From Acanthornis magna (Eukaryota; Chordata; Aves; Passeriformes; Acanthizidae), in assembly GCA_036785705.1 (NCBI GenBank), contig JAWUZG010000032.1:15394001-15458000 (forward strand): a stretch of DNA of 64,000 bases. Direction: 5' to 3'. The notes under the pieces were generated by a model. It had not been told where the DNA came from and did no database searches. It was given only the letters and a program-made list of their open reading frames with translations. Below are positions 39,879 to 52,570 of this stretch, piece after piece; the stretch's first letter is position 1, and each line of letters starts with the position of its first letter. The translations under genes and the position numbers were made by a program.

Positions 39879-40810
39879 GTTAATTTACTGAGGATCTGGT
39901 CTTCGTGGACTTACAGTAAACTACTTTAATGAGCTTTATTCTGAGTCCTATTTATAAATAAAAACTTGTTCTTCATAAGTTCAACCCTTCTCAAGTCATA
40001 AAAACGCTCAATTTTTTTCTAGCTTGTGATTAGAGAATAAACCTACAGACTATGTGTATTTATAGGTATCTAAGTACTTAAACTTTCTTGTTTCACAAAA
40101 TTAAGGACCAAGTTTTGTAAGAGACATCCTGTGAAAGAATTCTTTCCCAGATCTACAGTTAGGCTTCAGACTAATCCGATATCCATGCATTACAGAGAAG
40201 CAATATTAACACCTAAAGAAAGTAAATCAATGTGTGAACTTATACAATACTTTCTGAAGCAGTAACTTTCACACCTGAATTCAAGTTCTTATGAGCTCAT
40301 TTGTTAAGCAACTCCATCACTTGCACAACTGCCATCAGTAACATACATACACATGTCATTCTTGGTAGCCTACTAAACCACTGAGAGCATTTATCCAGCA
40401 ATTTTTCAAGCACAGACAAGGTCTAGATTCCTGGGGCCACCAGTGGTACAGAAGAAAAAAGGATACAACAGACTCCTCTGCCATCAAAAGTGACCAGCTG
40501 TGAATCCATCAGGATTCTTGAGCAGAAAGACTCACAAATGAGCTTAGACCTGCTTTGGGTACAACAGAGAAAGTTCCAAAGAGTTCAATGTGACACATAG
40601 GCTGAAATTGCAAACAGCTTTGCCCCTCTGCAAGGAGCAGCTAGTAGAGTTCCATATCTTACTTGCAAATCTGGTGTTCGAACAATCATCTGAAATTCTG
40701 AAATCGATGCAGAACATTAAAACTCTTTAAGCTGTTTAAGTCTGATGGGATGCATTAGGTGTGGCCAGTTCTCTAGTAACTGGATATGAACCGAAATACA
40801 TTGAAACTAA
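39879..40810. other. Unique-looking sequence, no gene seen
   Basis: AT-rich sequence with short frames only and no repeat recognised until the CR1 tail at its right end. Confidence 0.5.
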
Positions 40811-40846
40811 GGTCTCTTCCAATCCAAGCCATTCTGTGATTCTATG
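40811..40846 (+). mobile_element. Extreme 3' tail of a CR1 LINE, + strand
   Basis: GGTCTCTTCCAATCCAAGCC followed by ATTCTGTGATTCTATG is the CR1 terminus with its two 8-bp direct repeats. Only a few tens of bases are preserved, and sequence to the left up to about 40745 may be a decayed extension. Confidence 0.8.
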
Positions 40847-42299
40847 AAACACTGTTTAACAGCTATTTTATTTAATGAAGTACAATCATAACCAGGTCTG
40901 ACATTTTCCTAAGGCCAGCGGAAAAAATTAGAGCATTAGGGAATTTCATTGCCTGCTTAGAACACAACATTTCACACTGGAGCAGGATGGAAATCACATA
41001 GATCACTGCCAGGCATGCAGGTTTGTTCTTATAAGATCTCTCAGACTCTAACTAATTTTAGAATAAAGAAAAACCTTGCTTCAAACTACCCTACAGTACA
41101 AAAGTCCCAGTGACAAACTTCTACTCTATTCTTTTATATTTCAAATATATTTTCAAGTTCTTCTCTACCATGCTGTCAGATTCTGTAAGCATCAGCACAC
41201 TGTGAAAGAGACTGGAAACAAACCACAAGAAAACCTGTCTTGCTAAAATAAACCTGATTTTTCTTTTCATGTGAGCTGACGAACATTTTTAAAACTAGCA
41301 TTTTACTTTAGTGAAGAGGTTTGCCAGAACTGCGCAATTTTGGATAGAAACTTGGGTTTTAATTTTGGTTTTCAAATTTCTGGGGATAGTTACAAAGTCA
41401 AACAGGTTTAGGCTTGTATTTTGACCTCTTCTGCAAGTTTTCTCCTCAGTGGCCCACCATTCCAATATCTCCCCTCCGATCCTAAGATTCCTGTTAACAA
41501 AGAACCATATATTTGCACACTGGCTCGCTAACATGGTAAGCATAGTTTTAAACCAGAACTGCTGGACAACATCAAAAGGGGTAGAAGACTATTGGGACTG
41601 TCTTGGACTAGAGCACAGCACAATATCACATTGGGAAATTCACAGGGCAAAGCTTGTGATGGTCACAACAAAAATGACATCAAGTGTATAATTTGGTGTT
41701 TGAATTTCCCAAACTTTAGCTGAAAAAGGAATATTACAAGGCCTGTTCAAGTTGGCCAAATATTCAAACACTTCTACAGTCAGTGAACAGAGATAAATAT
41801 TTGGCAAGAGCTATTAATCCTTGGCTGATATTCTAAATGGAGTCAAACACTCTTGGGAGTGCTCCTGTCCACTGACTGGAGAGACAGCCTGGACATCTGG
41901 TCTAGATATCTAATGTCTAGATACCTAATGTCTAGATGTGTAGGATACATCAGCTGACTCCTTCCCAGCAAGTTCTTAAAATGTATCTGTCCTGGAGCAA
42001 AAAGGGCAGAATTTGACTGGACTCCATTCTAAGGAGTAGGGAAGGATGGGGTGAGGAAGGTGGATGTGGATTTGTGACTGCGGAGCAAAAAAGGATGACA
42101 GACTTCAGGAAAACAGCCATCAAGAAATGCCAGTTTAACAGGTTAGAAAGAAAAAAGAGTCCAGTTCTTTAAAGAAGCAACAATGAGGGCATTGTCAAAA
42201 AGCAGCAGTTCTCATCCACGTCTCACTGTCAGATGGTGACACAGCACTTTACAAAAGACGCCACCTTCCTGTGGGAACTCTGAAGAAGATGTCTAGAAA
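40847..42299. other. Unique-looking sequence with a 15-bp tandem repeat
   Basis: No gene seen. At 41901-41938 a 15-bp unit (TCTAGATATCTAATG, then TCTAGATACCTAATG) is present 2.5 times. Confidence 0.5.
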
Positions 42300-42670
42300 T
42301 ATGAGGAAAATTAGGAATTTCTGAAGGAACTCAGAATATTTAAGTCTAGGGGAAAAAAAAAAACAGACTGATTTACAAAATTGTGGTAATACTTTAAAGA
42401 TAGAGTAGTCCAACATGAAGGGGATTAACCAGTTAGCGTGAACATGTCTGATTTTTAGTTGGCCAAAAATGCTCTGAACATACAGCAAAAGAGGTTTAGA
42501 TTAGACATTAGAGACTTATTTCTCTAGACTAGTGAGGTGGTGCAGTGGAAATTCAACAGTCCCAATCTATTAAAAGAATTTTACGAACAGCTTTCATCAG
42601 TGCCCGCAGTAAATGTAGATAATTGCCTTGGAGTAAGTGATGGAGTAGATGAGCTCAGTCACTTCCTAAA
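42300..42670 (+). mobile_element. Ancient CR1/L3-like LINE remnant
   Basis: Degenerate but collinear matches to the old CR1/L3-type 3' region: GAACTCAGAATATTTAAGTC near 42327, a segment near 42390 read as '...GTGGTAATACTTTAAAG...', then GAGGTTTAGATTAGACATTAGAGA near 42490, TAGTGAGGTGGTGCAGTGGA near 42530, and a decayed GAGTAAGTGATGGAGTAGATGAG near 42632. No intact tail. It is much more divergent than the CR1 copies at 35 and 59 kb. Confidence 0.55.
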
Positions 42671-44177
42671 GCAGACTTCAGGAAGGCTAATTTTAGCCTA
42701 GAGATGCTAATTCCTCTTGGCTCTCTCCATAGTTAGTCAAGAACAGCTCTTTAGATGCAGATACAGAACAGAACTCTCCCCACTGGCCTAACATGAATAT
42801 CCCCAATATTTTCCAAAGCTAACTACATCCATCCTGGTCCCCTCTCTCCACTGCTGCCACAAATAGTATTGTGCTCCTTTCAATCCACTTATGATCTCCT
42901 CTTCCTGATCTTTTCAAATACCAGACCTCAGCCTATGAAACCCAAAAAGATTCTCATTCCTTCTCACTCCTGTTATCCTTGCTCCTTCTTATTTCTGAGT
43001 TTTGAAGAAGCATAATTTACCAAAAATTTTTACTAAACAGCTCAGACTGAGAGGGTTGTGTATGAGGAATGTCTCAATCTCAGTTACAGCCAGGTCTGTT
43101 TTTCAGGATGTGCAATTACAGTATCACAAGTGTCCTTCATCTCCAATTTTTTTAATCAACATTAACTAATCAGCAGATATTGGTGCTCTCTGGAATATTC
43201 CCTCAGGTTTGAAAAATAGTCACAAGTCAGCAATCATTCTTAAATACTTGCACAAGAAAACAAGTGGCCTCTTTGCCTTCCAAAAATACCTCATAACAGC
43301 TTCAAAATTAACTATAGCTTAGTAGGGCACATTGTCCAGGAGTGAAAACAAAACAAAAACATAATCCCTGGCAAACAGAGGTCAACAGCAACAACAGGCT
43401 CACAGTCACTCTCAAGTTTCTGCCAGGGATGGAGTTCAACTTCCACTGTACAGGTTATGTGCAGGTTCAGTGACCACAGAATATCCTCTTGAGTCCCCCA
43501 CTTTCCTCAAGGTAGGCTGGCTGCAAAGTGTTTTGCCTACTCCTATCATGTGCAGGTGCTTCTGTCTCTATTGCATGTGCAGGACTAACTGACAAGTGGC
43601 ATCGATCATTCAGGGTAAAACCACAGGTACTACCTGAATCTCAGACGCACACATGCAACCCTCCCCCAGTGCTTCTCCTGGGGGAGAAGCATTTTTGGAC
43701 AAGGCAAGAAACCGTGGTGGCCATGTGGTCATTTTGTGAATTGCTTTTGCTTTTTGAGAAACACTTGTGGACCTCTTGCTCAAACACCCCCCAGTTCAGA
43801 AATCAAGATTATATCTAAAGCCTTGGGAGATAAAGCATAGTACAAGGTAATCCAAAGACACATGCAGGTTTCAAAATTATTAGAAGTGTAAACACTTAAA
43901 TCTCAAGTACTGCTCAGCCTTTAACATTATGGTCTGCTAACACCATGGTTATTCAGCTGCAGATCCTCTCTATCATTTGCTTCTGTCTTATAAGCTACTA
44001 TGCTGGGAGTCCCTGAGTGAGTGACAGCAGATGATGCAGTAAGACAAGGCCACAGGCTGGTATCCATACAGGTAGCCTAGCCCCAGCACTGAACCCACCT
44101 AATTTACCATTACATTCCCACTAGCCAGCGGCAGGATAAGAAGGGCTGTGGTTAACTACTGGGGGCTGTAACAATAA
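42671..44177. other. Unique-looking sequence, no gene seen
   Basis: Short open frames only (for example about 43528-43818 on +) with no recognisable product. No repeat was identified. Confidence 0.5.
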
Positions 44178-44378
44178 ATCATAGAATCATTAGGGTTGGA
44201 AAAGACTTCCAAACCATGAAGTCCAACCTTTGACTGAACATCGCCTTGTCAACACAGCACTAAGTGCCACGTTCAGTCATTTGAAAACTTCCAGGGATGT
44301 TGACTCCACCACTTCCCATGCCAGCCAATGCATGACAACACTTTCCATGAAGAAACTCACCCTGATGTCCAACCTAAC
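44178..44378 (-). mobile_element. CR1 LINE 3' fragment, - strand
   Basis: It starts ATCATAGAATCATTAGGGTTGG, the reverse complement of a CR1 tail. It continues through GAAGTCCAACCTTTGACTG, ACTTCCAGGGATGTTGACTCC and GAAGAAACTCACCCTGATGTCC. A severely 5'-truncated copy of about 200 bp. The AATAAATC just left of it fits the short terminal repeats of CR1. Confidence 0.85.
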
Positions 44379-47300
44379 GGTTTGGAAAGAAGCAAAAAAG
44401 ATGTTTACACTGTCAAAAAGATCCATAGGTCACAGCTTCTTCCTTGGGAGATACTAAGCAGCATGAAGCCAAAGCTGACCACTGGGCTGAAGTGTTGTTG
44501 GCAGGGGAGACTTGAGGTTTGGCAGAGGAACTCAGCTATTCAAGAACTGCAGCGGGAGTAGATTGAATGAGCAGCTACAAACTCATTCACACAAGAACAT
44601 TGATTCTGAGTTAGACACCATGAAAAGGTAAAACCACATATCTGTTGATAATCAGACAATCCTACTACATCATAAGAACAATAAAGTCTGAAAATGGCAG
44701 AGAGAATACACGCATTGTTCCCTGTAAAAACCAGAATGAGAGATTCAGGTAATGGTTTCCTTGAAGTAGCAATATAGTGGCCAGAGAGAAGGAACTTGCT
44801 AAGAGAGAAAAGTAGAGCAGCACTTGGTGAGAAGAAGGTACAGGCAATGGCTATTTCTGTAAGTGCAGAAGGCTCAAATAAGGAAGAGGATGAGATGCAA
44901 GAGATTAATTAAATAGTCCCTTTAACTGCACCCCCAGCTGGGAAGGGGACACTGATCAGGAAAAAAGAGTAAGCAGTAGGTAGGTATAAAACTTACTAAG
45001 AAAAGCAAACAAACCAGTAAATATCATTCAACAGACACACTTCCTTTATTTTTCAGCTCATTGAATTGAACTCACTTAAACAAGTTTATGATAAATATTA
45101 AGACCCATTCTGCCTAAGAAAAGCAACAATGTATTAACATAAGCCATGCCAACTGAATACTGAATGCACCATAGGAATGCTATTGAATAAGAATGAATAA
45201 GAAATATTGAATGCCTGGAGATTATTATCTTGATGATGCCTCTATTATTCATGCCATGACCATAGCTCAGCATTCTTACAGAGTAGCCCTGCATAGCTTC
45301 CAGCAAACTCCTGTTTCTTTTCTATTCCAAATGGTGAAGTTTTGTCTTAATGTTTTAAAAAGGTTTATTGGTGAAGGACAGATGATACATCTTGCTGAGG
45401 TGTATGATCAGTCATTGACTCTTCTGAAAAATATTCATCATATTTACGATTTTAAAACAAAATGTCTTTGAAGCTTTTTCAGGTGCTGCTCTACAGTTTT
45501 CCACACATAAATTATGATTACAAATAGCAGCACATTCAAACACAGTACTGGCATTTCCAGTAGTCCATAGTCATCAAACTGGCAGCTCTATGGCACCAGC
45601 AATAGAACCTGTAATTAAGGATGTATACGTAAATAGTCAAGGGTGTAAAAATAGACTGACAGCTCTTCTGAATGTGAATGCTACAGAGTAAACTGTTGCA
45701 GTCCCTTTTCTCAGGTGATTTGGATTTATAATGAACAAATTTCTCATGAATTCTCAGCAAGTATGCAGACAACTGAATGTTAGCCAAAGATCCAGCACAA
45801 AGGTAGGCTGAAACACAGGAAGAGAAGTGTAATAGTAGCAATATATAATTTATTCCAGTATCCCAGTTACACTTGTATCTGCTTTCATCTCCACCCAGAT
45901 ATTTTCCTGCACCTTATAAAGAAATGTCAAGCACATTCCTAATCTGGTGTTGAGTGTAATCCGACATTTGGAAAAGTTTGGTAACTAGAAGGTGAGGTCA
46001 CATACACCCCTGAGAGAATCTGGATACTTCAAAGGATGAAGTTACCAAGCAAGCAGAAATTATTTTTGCAACTTGCACCACAATACTAAGATTACATCTT
46101 TCTCTGTTATTACTGGATGGAAAATAATCCTTATTCAAACACTACTCTTCAAAGACAGCCAGCGGTTCCTGGTAGATAGCAGGGCCTTTTTACTTAAAAA
46201 GCATGAAAAAATATTTTTTAAATAGTGGTTACATTTCTAAAAGAGGAATAGGACAGGTTCTCCATACAATACGCCAAATAATGAGCTACACAGGAGGGTG
46301 AGAATGGCTGTTTATGATGGTAGAGTAGTCCAGCTCCTTTCAGTGGGTCCACAAAAAAGCCAGTAGCTCCATTGGTCCCCCTTGACCACGGCTGTGCCAG
46401 ACCAGCAATAGTGCTGTGGTTCCCACCTTTAACCCACCAGGTTCCTGCTGTCCTTTCACTGTGTGCAGACTCCTGCCTTCCTCCTGTAGCCCCCTGTCGT
46501 GGGGGCTTCTCATATTGGTCTTCAGTCTGGCCAGCACCTTCCACACACACCTCGTGCTCTTCCTCGCCAGCACCTCACAGCACCATGGGCCTTCCTCAGG
46601 CCCTTTCCCATCAGAAACCAGCTCTACACAGACTCCCTCAACGTTTCTTATTCTTCCCTGTCTTCCAGCCCTTTGTGAAAGATCCCTATCCCACTTGATG
46701 AGAGTAAATCATTCAGTCATCACCATTTTTAGCCTATCTTTCACTAGAGATCAGACCACCTCCCCCTGCTGTTCCATAGCTTCATTTCCATTCCTGTCTT
46801 CCCTGATCACAATTTCTTTTGTACAGCAGGCAGCTTCAAACCTCATTTTTACCATCTGGAAGACAAGACAGCATGCTTTGAAGAGCTCCCCTCCACCATA
46901 TTTAATCTAAATCCTTTAGCCTTGTGGGGATGAGTTGGTTTTGTCAGTAATTTGAGTAATAAGAGCACAAACATAATTGCTAACTGAGCCAAACTGATCC
47001 TGAACTATCCTCAGTAAAATTCCAGTCCTAAATTACAGCTCCCTTTGTTTTAAGACATAATTGCTCTCCCAGCTCCATCTGTCTTACAACCAGGATGGAG
47101 TCAATGTCTTTCACCTGCAAATAGGGAAGAGAGTTGCAGGAACCAAAAATTTGCTAACAACAGGTATTGAGAAGATGAATAGTGTCAGCTTGGTATAGAA
47201 GTTTTAATAAATGAGAACATTCCGATTAATAATGGCCTTTATAATTTTCCTTTCAGATCTATTTAGTAGACGAGAAATTCTTTTCAAGGAAGATATTCCC

Positions 47301-49511
47301 AGCTTCTGGTTTGGAACTGCACCCCTTAGTTAATATTTTCTTTAAATTCCATGGCCTATTTGCCTTCATTCCTGAAGACCCTTTTCTTCTTTTCAAAGCC
47401 CATGAAAGCTCTTATTAAGTGTTCATCCGAACACACACATCAGATCTTGTGTGCTGCCTTCTAGCAGAATGCTTTTAATTGAAAGGAAAACCCGGCCTCC
47501 TGCTAGGTTTGGGTGGGCTGCAATTAGTTCCATACTAGTTAGTTTTTCCAGAAAGTCATATAACTCTTCTACACAGGCATTCCCACTCCGGACCAGCTGC
47601 AAACAATATGCTGAGTCAGCAAAAAAAAGGCGTCAGAAGGAATTTTTCATTGAATTAAGAATTCAATCTGTCCTCAAATCTCATAAAATATGTGTCGGAT
47701 TCCATCTGTCCTGGAAGATCCCCACTCTGATCATGACAGCTCCTCGCACTCGCACGGGACCCATGTGCCTGCAGCAATACTGCAAATTCCCTTGCTGCAT
47801 GGAGGCTTTGGACTCCATTTGCCAGGGACAACACCTTGTAAAATAACGATGTGGGCCTGCGTGGGGAGCAAAATACAAATGCCCTCTTATGCCTGCACCA
47901 CACTGCTTCAATGAAAAAATAAAGTGTCTTCCTTACTTCTAAGGAAAACAAAATCCACTACCCTACTGGTAAGTTGCAGTGACCAAAGCCAAGAGCAAAG
48001 CGTGCAGAACATCTGAATTTTGGCAAACTCAGATGCAGAGAAATGAAAGTTGGAGGAAACCTTTTTCAGGGTACTTCTGGTTTATTTGAAGCCAACAAAG
48101 CATGAAATGGTCTTAACAGTTTGTTATGTTTTGATGTAACGTGAGGATCCAGAATCTCTTGACAAGTAGAGTAGGAGCTCAAGTTTCAGTTTGTTGATTG
48201 GTGGTTTTCTGGATTCGTCCAAGAAATGTATTCAAACAGTATGTACAGAAACCACTGTAGTCATGAATGTTCAATGGCAAGCATCCGAACATGGACATCG
48301 GATAATGAAAACAACAGTTAAGTAAATAATCTTTTTCATTTCCAAAGACAATTGTTAGAATTGGGAAACGCTTATCCTTTCACATGCACCAAGGTGTGTG
48401 CTAAGATTGTTCTAAGTTCTAACAGAAAACCATGAGTTGCAGGCACATTCAGAACCTTTACTAGACCTAAGAAACATTCATGTTGAGACCCATTAATTTT
48501 GTGGGTTTCATATCCATGACTTGGATCAGCACAGTCAGTCCTCCAACACGACTACTGCATAAAAATTCAAAATAATCAGCCCATACTTAGGTTATTCTTT
48601 CACAAGCTTTTCTTGGTAGTAGTAAAAGACACCAGGTAAATTTTGCATTGTTAACTATAAGTAAAAAGAAAGTGGCATCTTTTTTTTCCACATGGGAAAT
48701 GTTTTACGAAAAAAGAAATCTTTATTTGAACTTTTTCCTTTGAAGTTGCAGGTTTTCATCACGGGAAATTTTTGAGAATTTTAAAGGAGTGTTTTAGTTT
48801 CACTTTGATTTAAAATATCAGGGGGTTTTGCCAAAAAGCCCCAATAGTATAAATTACAGTGATTCAAAAATATTTCTTTATGAAACATGATTTAGTATGA
48901 AAAGCACTTTTGGATGTATTTGCTGTGGGAAATTGAAAATTTCCAGTGGAAATAAAGTAACACCATAAAAAATCAACATTAACAAAATAGTATTTTTGGT
49001 AAGAAAATCTTCTGCACTAAATACTGTGGCCAAGAGTAATTACAATTTATCCTGAGAGAGCTACAATGGATTTTTGGAACCTTTTAAATATCCCACCTAA
49101 TGCAATAATAATGTTGCACAGTGAGAGTGTGAAAAGATTATTGTGAAAGGTTTTTATCCCAGCAGCACCTGAATATAAACAACATGTTTGTTTAACTGAC
49201 ACCAGCTTTTCCCATACATGATTTTAAATTTGCAGAAAACTATAAATAGATAGCACTTTCACTGAAAGCATTAAATTAACCAACTGGGTACTCGACTTTG
49301 TAATGTGGAGCAATGTGGAGTGATAATGAACACCATGTGTGTGTGATAATGGGGGTTGTAGAAAATAGATCTGGCCAGCTGAGTGAAAAGGAAATGCTAA
49401 AAAAGAAAAAATCTGAAGTCCAAGCCAAAACAAGTGACCTAGTGGAGCAAGTAAAGGTTTGTATTTGGGGCAGGCTAGAGGCCTGAGAGAGATCAGCAAT
49501 TCAGTGGGGTG
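44379..49511. other. Unique-looking sequence, no confirmed gene
   Basis: 46330-46620 is pyrimidine- and GC-rich with overlapping + frames (the longest about 46416-46910), whose Ser/Pro/Leu/Phe-rich peptides reflect composition. 47450-47870 is a moderately GC-rich patch with a TGAGTCAGC (AP-1-like) motif near 47611 and open frames on both strands, but no recognisable protein. 48650-49120 is AT-rich. No CR1 or LTR was recognised. Confidence 0.45.
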
Positions 49512-49690
49512 TTTTTAAGCATATGCTCAAGGCCCTCCTTATTCAGCAGGAAACTTAAGCATATGCTCAGAGGTTAAGCATCAGCTAAAGTCTCATTGAT
49601 GTCAATGGGTCTTAAACACATGCCTAGAGATACATATGTGCTGAAGTGCTTTTACAAATAAGAATGGACTGGGGATCAGGGCCTCAGTCC
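49512..49690. repeat. Ancient amniote repeat with TTAAGCATATGCT motifs
   Basis: TTTAAGCATATGCTCAAGG (49514), ACTTAAGCATATGCTCAGAGG (49553), GGTTAAGCATCAGCTAAAG and the centre TCTCATTGATGTCAATGGGTC are followed by CTTAAACACATGCCTAGAG, GTGCTGAAGTGCTTTTAC and GGGATCAGGGCC. This matches an old repeat common in turtles, crocodilians and birds, with near-palindromic AAGTCCCATTGACTTCAATGGGACTT centre and repeated TTAAGCATATGCTTAA motifs. I know the sequence type but not the family name for certain. Confidence 0.6.
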
Positions 49691-51849
49691 CCTGGTATTT
49701 CATAGCAGGCTAACCCTGCAACCTCCTGGCTTTCCAAATTCTTCAGAGTAGATCTCATTTATTATACACACAGGACCAGACTTAAGCGTTAAGAACTTGC
49801 ATTACTGTACGTAACTGCCATTGGTCCTCTGGTACTGAAATAAATAGGAAAGTACAGATACATTTATAAAACACCAGCAATTTTTAGTGCAACATGTCCC
49901 AAGAATTCTCTTAATGATAACAGTGGAAGCATAAAATAAGCAGAAATGCAACGTTTACGCAGGTCATTTAGCTTTTCCATTACTGATGTGAAAACTTCCA
50001 CATGAATGTATTTAAAGAGAAAACTTAATCTTAAATGAAACCTATCTTAAAGTAATTTATTTCAAAAGAGCACATGGGGCTCTTAATTTCTGTGCAACCA
50101 AAGGATCTGTATTTCCTTATGATCTTCTGTGCCTGATTAATTCACTAATCAACCACAGAGCTGACTGGACATCCCGGTAACAATGGAATAATCACTTTCT
50201 TTGCCAATTCCACTTCACGTAGGCAAACTGCAAAGCATTAATCTGCCACAATATAATTTAGAAATCCACAACAATTATTCTCTGAACCTCAGGTGGCAGG
50301 TTAACATTACAAAAAAAATCTCCAAAAATTTTAGGGAAGTTATGTCAGATTCAAGTATGACTTCTCCTTCTTTAAAACCGCATGAAAATATACCATAAAG
50401 TGGCAAGGGGAATTATATGGTCAGATTACTAATGATATTATTTTTTTTCCATGAAGTTAGTACAGAATTTGAAATTATCAGTGAAAATCCTTCCTGTGTG
50501 TTTCAGTGAACCTGAACAACCACTTGGTCTCTGCATTTTGTAACTCTCCAAGGATAAATATGCAGCAGAGGAAATGGCAATAAAGACGTGTTGCAGGGCC
50601 AGCTGAGAACTACTTTTGATGGATTCTGTAAATGATGGCCCACTTTAAAACACTCTCAATGCAACAGGAGCACATTGGGGTGAATTTGAGCAGCAGGCCA
50701 CTGCCAGTCTGCTGTATGCAAGCACTGCATTGCTCTTCTCTAGAGATGCCACAGAAATGATTATAGCAAAAAGCTGATTTCAACAAACAAACAAACAAAA
50801 AAAGATACTTCAATAAAATTTATGAAGAAAATCTATTATTTATATGTGAATTTTCCTTGTGTCACATGACTCATTAACTGGAGAGCGTTAGAGTTTGGCA
50901 TTTCCTGCAAATGCACTGAGGAAAAGCCACAGCAATATAGTATTCCTTCCATAGATGTTAACATTTAAAAACTCACAGAAGTGGCTAATGTTCAATTTCT
51001 GGTTAACATTTGATTACTTTCTTGCTTTGTTTTTCCAGATGAAGACAACCTGGTGAAAGAGTTCCCACATTCCTCTTTGCACTTCTGGTATGACAAAACT
51101 TAGCTGATGTAGGCAAATTCAAGTCCTAAAAGCATATATCTTAGTCCAATTTTGTTTCAAGTTTCTGCCTCATTATTAACTATGGAAGAGCACCTCTTCC
51201 TTCTTGCCCAAGAAAGCTGCAGGTTATCATTCCCATCCCTCCAGTCGGTCGAGTAACACATGATGCTAGCCTAGTATAAATACGAAACAGGTTCCTATGG
51301 AATCTGAAATACTGTTTGTACATCCTACCACTGACCACAGCGGAACAATGGTGTGCCAACGACACAGGAAAAAAACTAACTCTATTTGCTTGCTCTTTCT
51401 GTGCCTCTGTCTGAACTATACCTAACTCCAAAGCTATTATTTATAGTTATGAGGTGGCAACTGAGAGCTAGCAGTCTGCTGAGTGAAAAAATGTTTGCAT
51501 TTATCCTTTTTAGAGATATCCTCTATATGCACACACATACATGTGCAGCAGCTATTCATTCTGGACAGAGAGAAATACCTAATCAACTCCAGTGCTTATT
51601 CAGTAGTATGAAAGAAAAGTAAAGTTCTTTATTTAGTGTGAATTAAGTGACAGAACTTCATTTTTTAAAATCATTGAAAATGAAAATAATTTTAATCAAA
51701 GCACACAGCTGCACTAGTGTTGTTTGAAACACTGAGAAGCAGTGTTGTAAGTTTTCTGTGCACACTTTTCCATATAGCTTCTAATAAAAAAGTCACTTCT
51801 TCTGGGTTGCTTGCAAATAATATGTTATTTTAAAGTCAATCTTGAGCAA
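49691..51849. other. Unique-looking sequence with one weak exon candidate
   Basis: 49790-50190 is AT-rich with several TAAT/ATTA motifs. A short (CAAA)n run lies at about 50784-50800. A 49-bp exon-like segment sits at 51039-51087 (listed separately). No other gene or element was seen. Confidence 0.45.
51039..51087 (+). other. Possible 49-bp internal exon (weak)
   Basis: A pyrimidine-rich tract and TTTTTCCAG end at 51038, and CTG|GTATGA forms a donor at 51087/51088. Between them one frame is open and reads EDNLVKEFPHSSLHF from 51041, needing two bases from an upstream exon. No partner exon was found in this window and I do not recognise the peptide. Isolated splice-flanked open segments of this size arise by chance, so confidence is low. 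Confidence 0.12.
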
Positions 51850-52080
51850 AAAGGTTGGACAGGATGGACATTAGAAGGAATTTCTTCACAGAAAGGGTTG
51901 TCAAGCATTGGAACAGGCTGCCTAGGGAGGTGGAGGAGTCATCATTCCTGGAAGTGTTTAAGAAAAGACTGGACGTGGCACTCAGTGCCATGGTCTCGTT
52001 GACATGGTGTAGTTCGGCCAAAGGTTGGACTCAATGATCTCAGAGGTCTTTTCCAACCTAATTGATTCTATGATTCCATG
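51850..52080 (+). mobile_element. CR1 LINE 3' end, + strand
   Basis: Collinear with the CR1 3' end: GGATGGACATTAGAAGGAA, ATTTCTTCACAGAAAGGG, AACAGGCTGCCTAGGGAGG, GACTGGACGTGGCACTCAG, CCAAAGGTTGGACTCAATG, then the terminal TTGATTCTATGATTCCATG. A 5'-truncated copy of about 230 bp with an intact tail. It abuts a second CR1 of opposite orientation with about 20 bp between the two 3' ends. Confidence 0.92.
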
Positions 52081-52100
52081 ACAAAAATGTACAATGTTCA

Positions 52101-52570
52101 CACAATCACCAAAATGCTGATGTTGGAGGGGTCTTCTGGAGATCATCTAGCTCAACTGCCTGTCTGCAGGGCTATCACCAGCATCAGATCAAACCACCCA
52201 TGGTTTTGTTTAGTCGAGTCCTGAAAACTTATAGGGATAGATATTCCGCCTCTTTTCTGGGTACCCTCCTCCAATCCTACACTATCATCCAAAGTGAAAA
52301 AAGCATTCCTAGCTTCCATTCAACTTCCATAGTCACGATTTCATGCTGTGACCTCTTTTTGGCCACTTGAAAGTAGCAAGAAGAGTTTGGTTTCATCATC
52401 TCCATAGCTTGCCTTCAGGCAGATCGCCCAAGCAGATCTGCCTCCTCATCAGACTGTACAAGCACTGCACCCTTCACCTTGCTGTAAAGGACATGTCCTC
52501 CAGGCTTCTGGACACCTTGGGAGCCCTCCACTAGTCCCTCTCCAGCATCTCTCCACTCCCAATGTTTCAG
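52101..52570 (-). mobile_element. Older CR1 LINE 3' portion, - strand
   Basis: CACAATCACCAAAATGCTGA, GGTCTTCTGGAGATCATCTAG, CCTGAAAACTTATAGGGATAG, GTACCCTCCTCCAATCCTAC and TTTCATGCTGTGACCTC follow, in reverse orientation, the 3' region of an older CR1 subfamily. It is more divergent than its + strand neighbour, consistent with the neighbour having inserted next to or into it. Right boundary approximate. Confidence 0.65.

Noticed and set aside
46218..46910. Cluster of overlapping frames, longest 164 codons on +
   Set aside because: The region is pyrimidine-rich, the Ser/Pro/Leu/Phe composition follows from that, and no domain or splice structure supports a gene.
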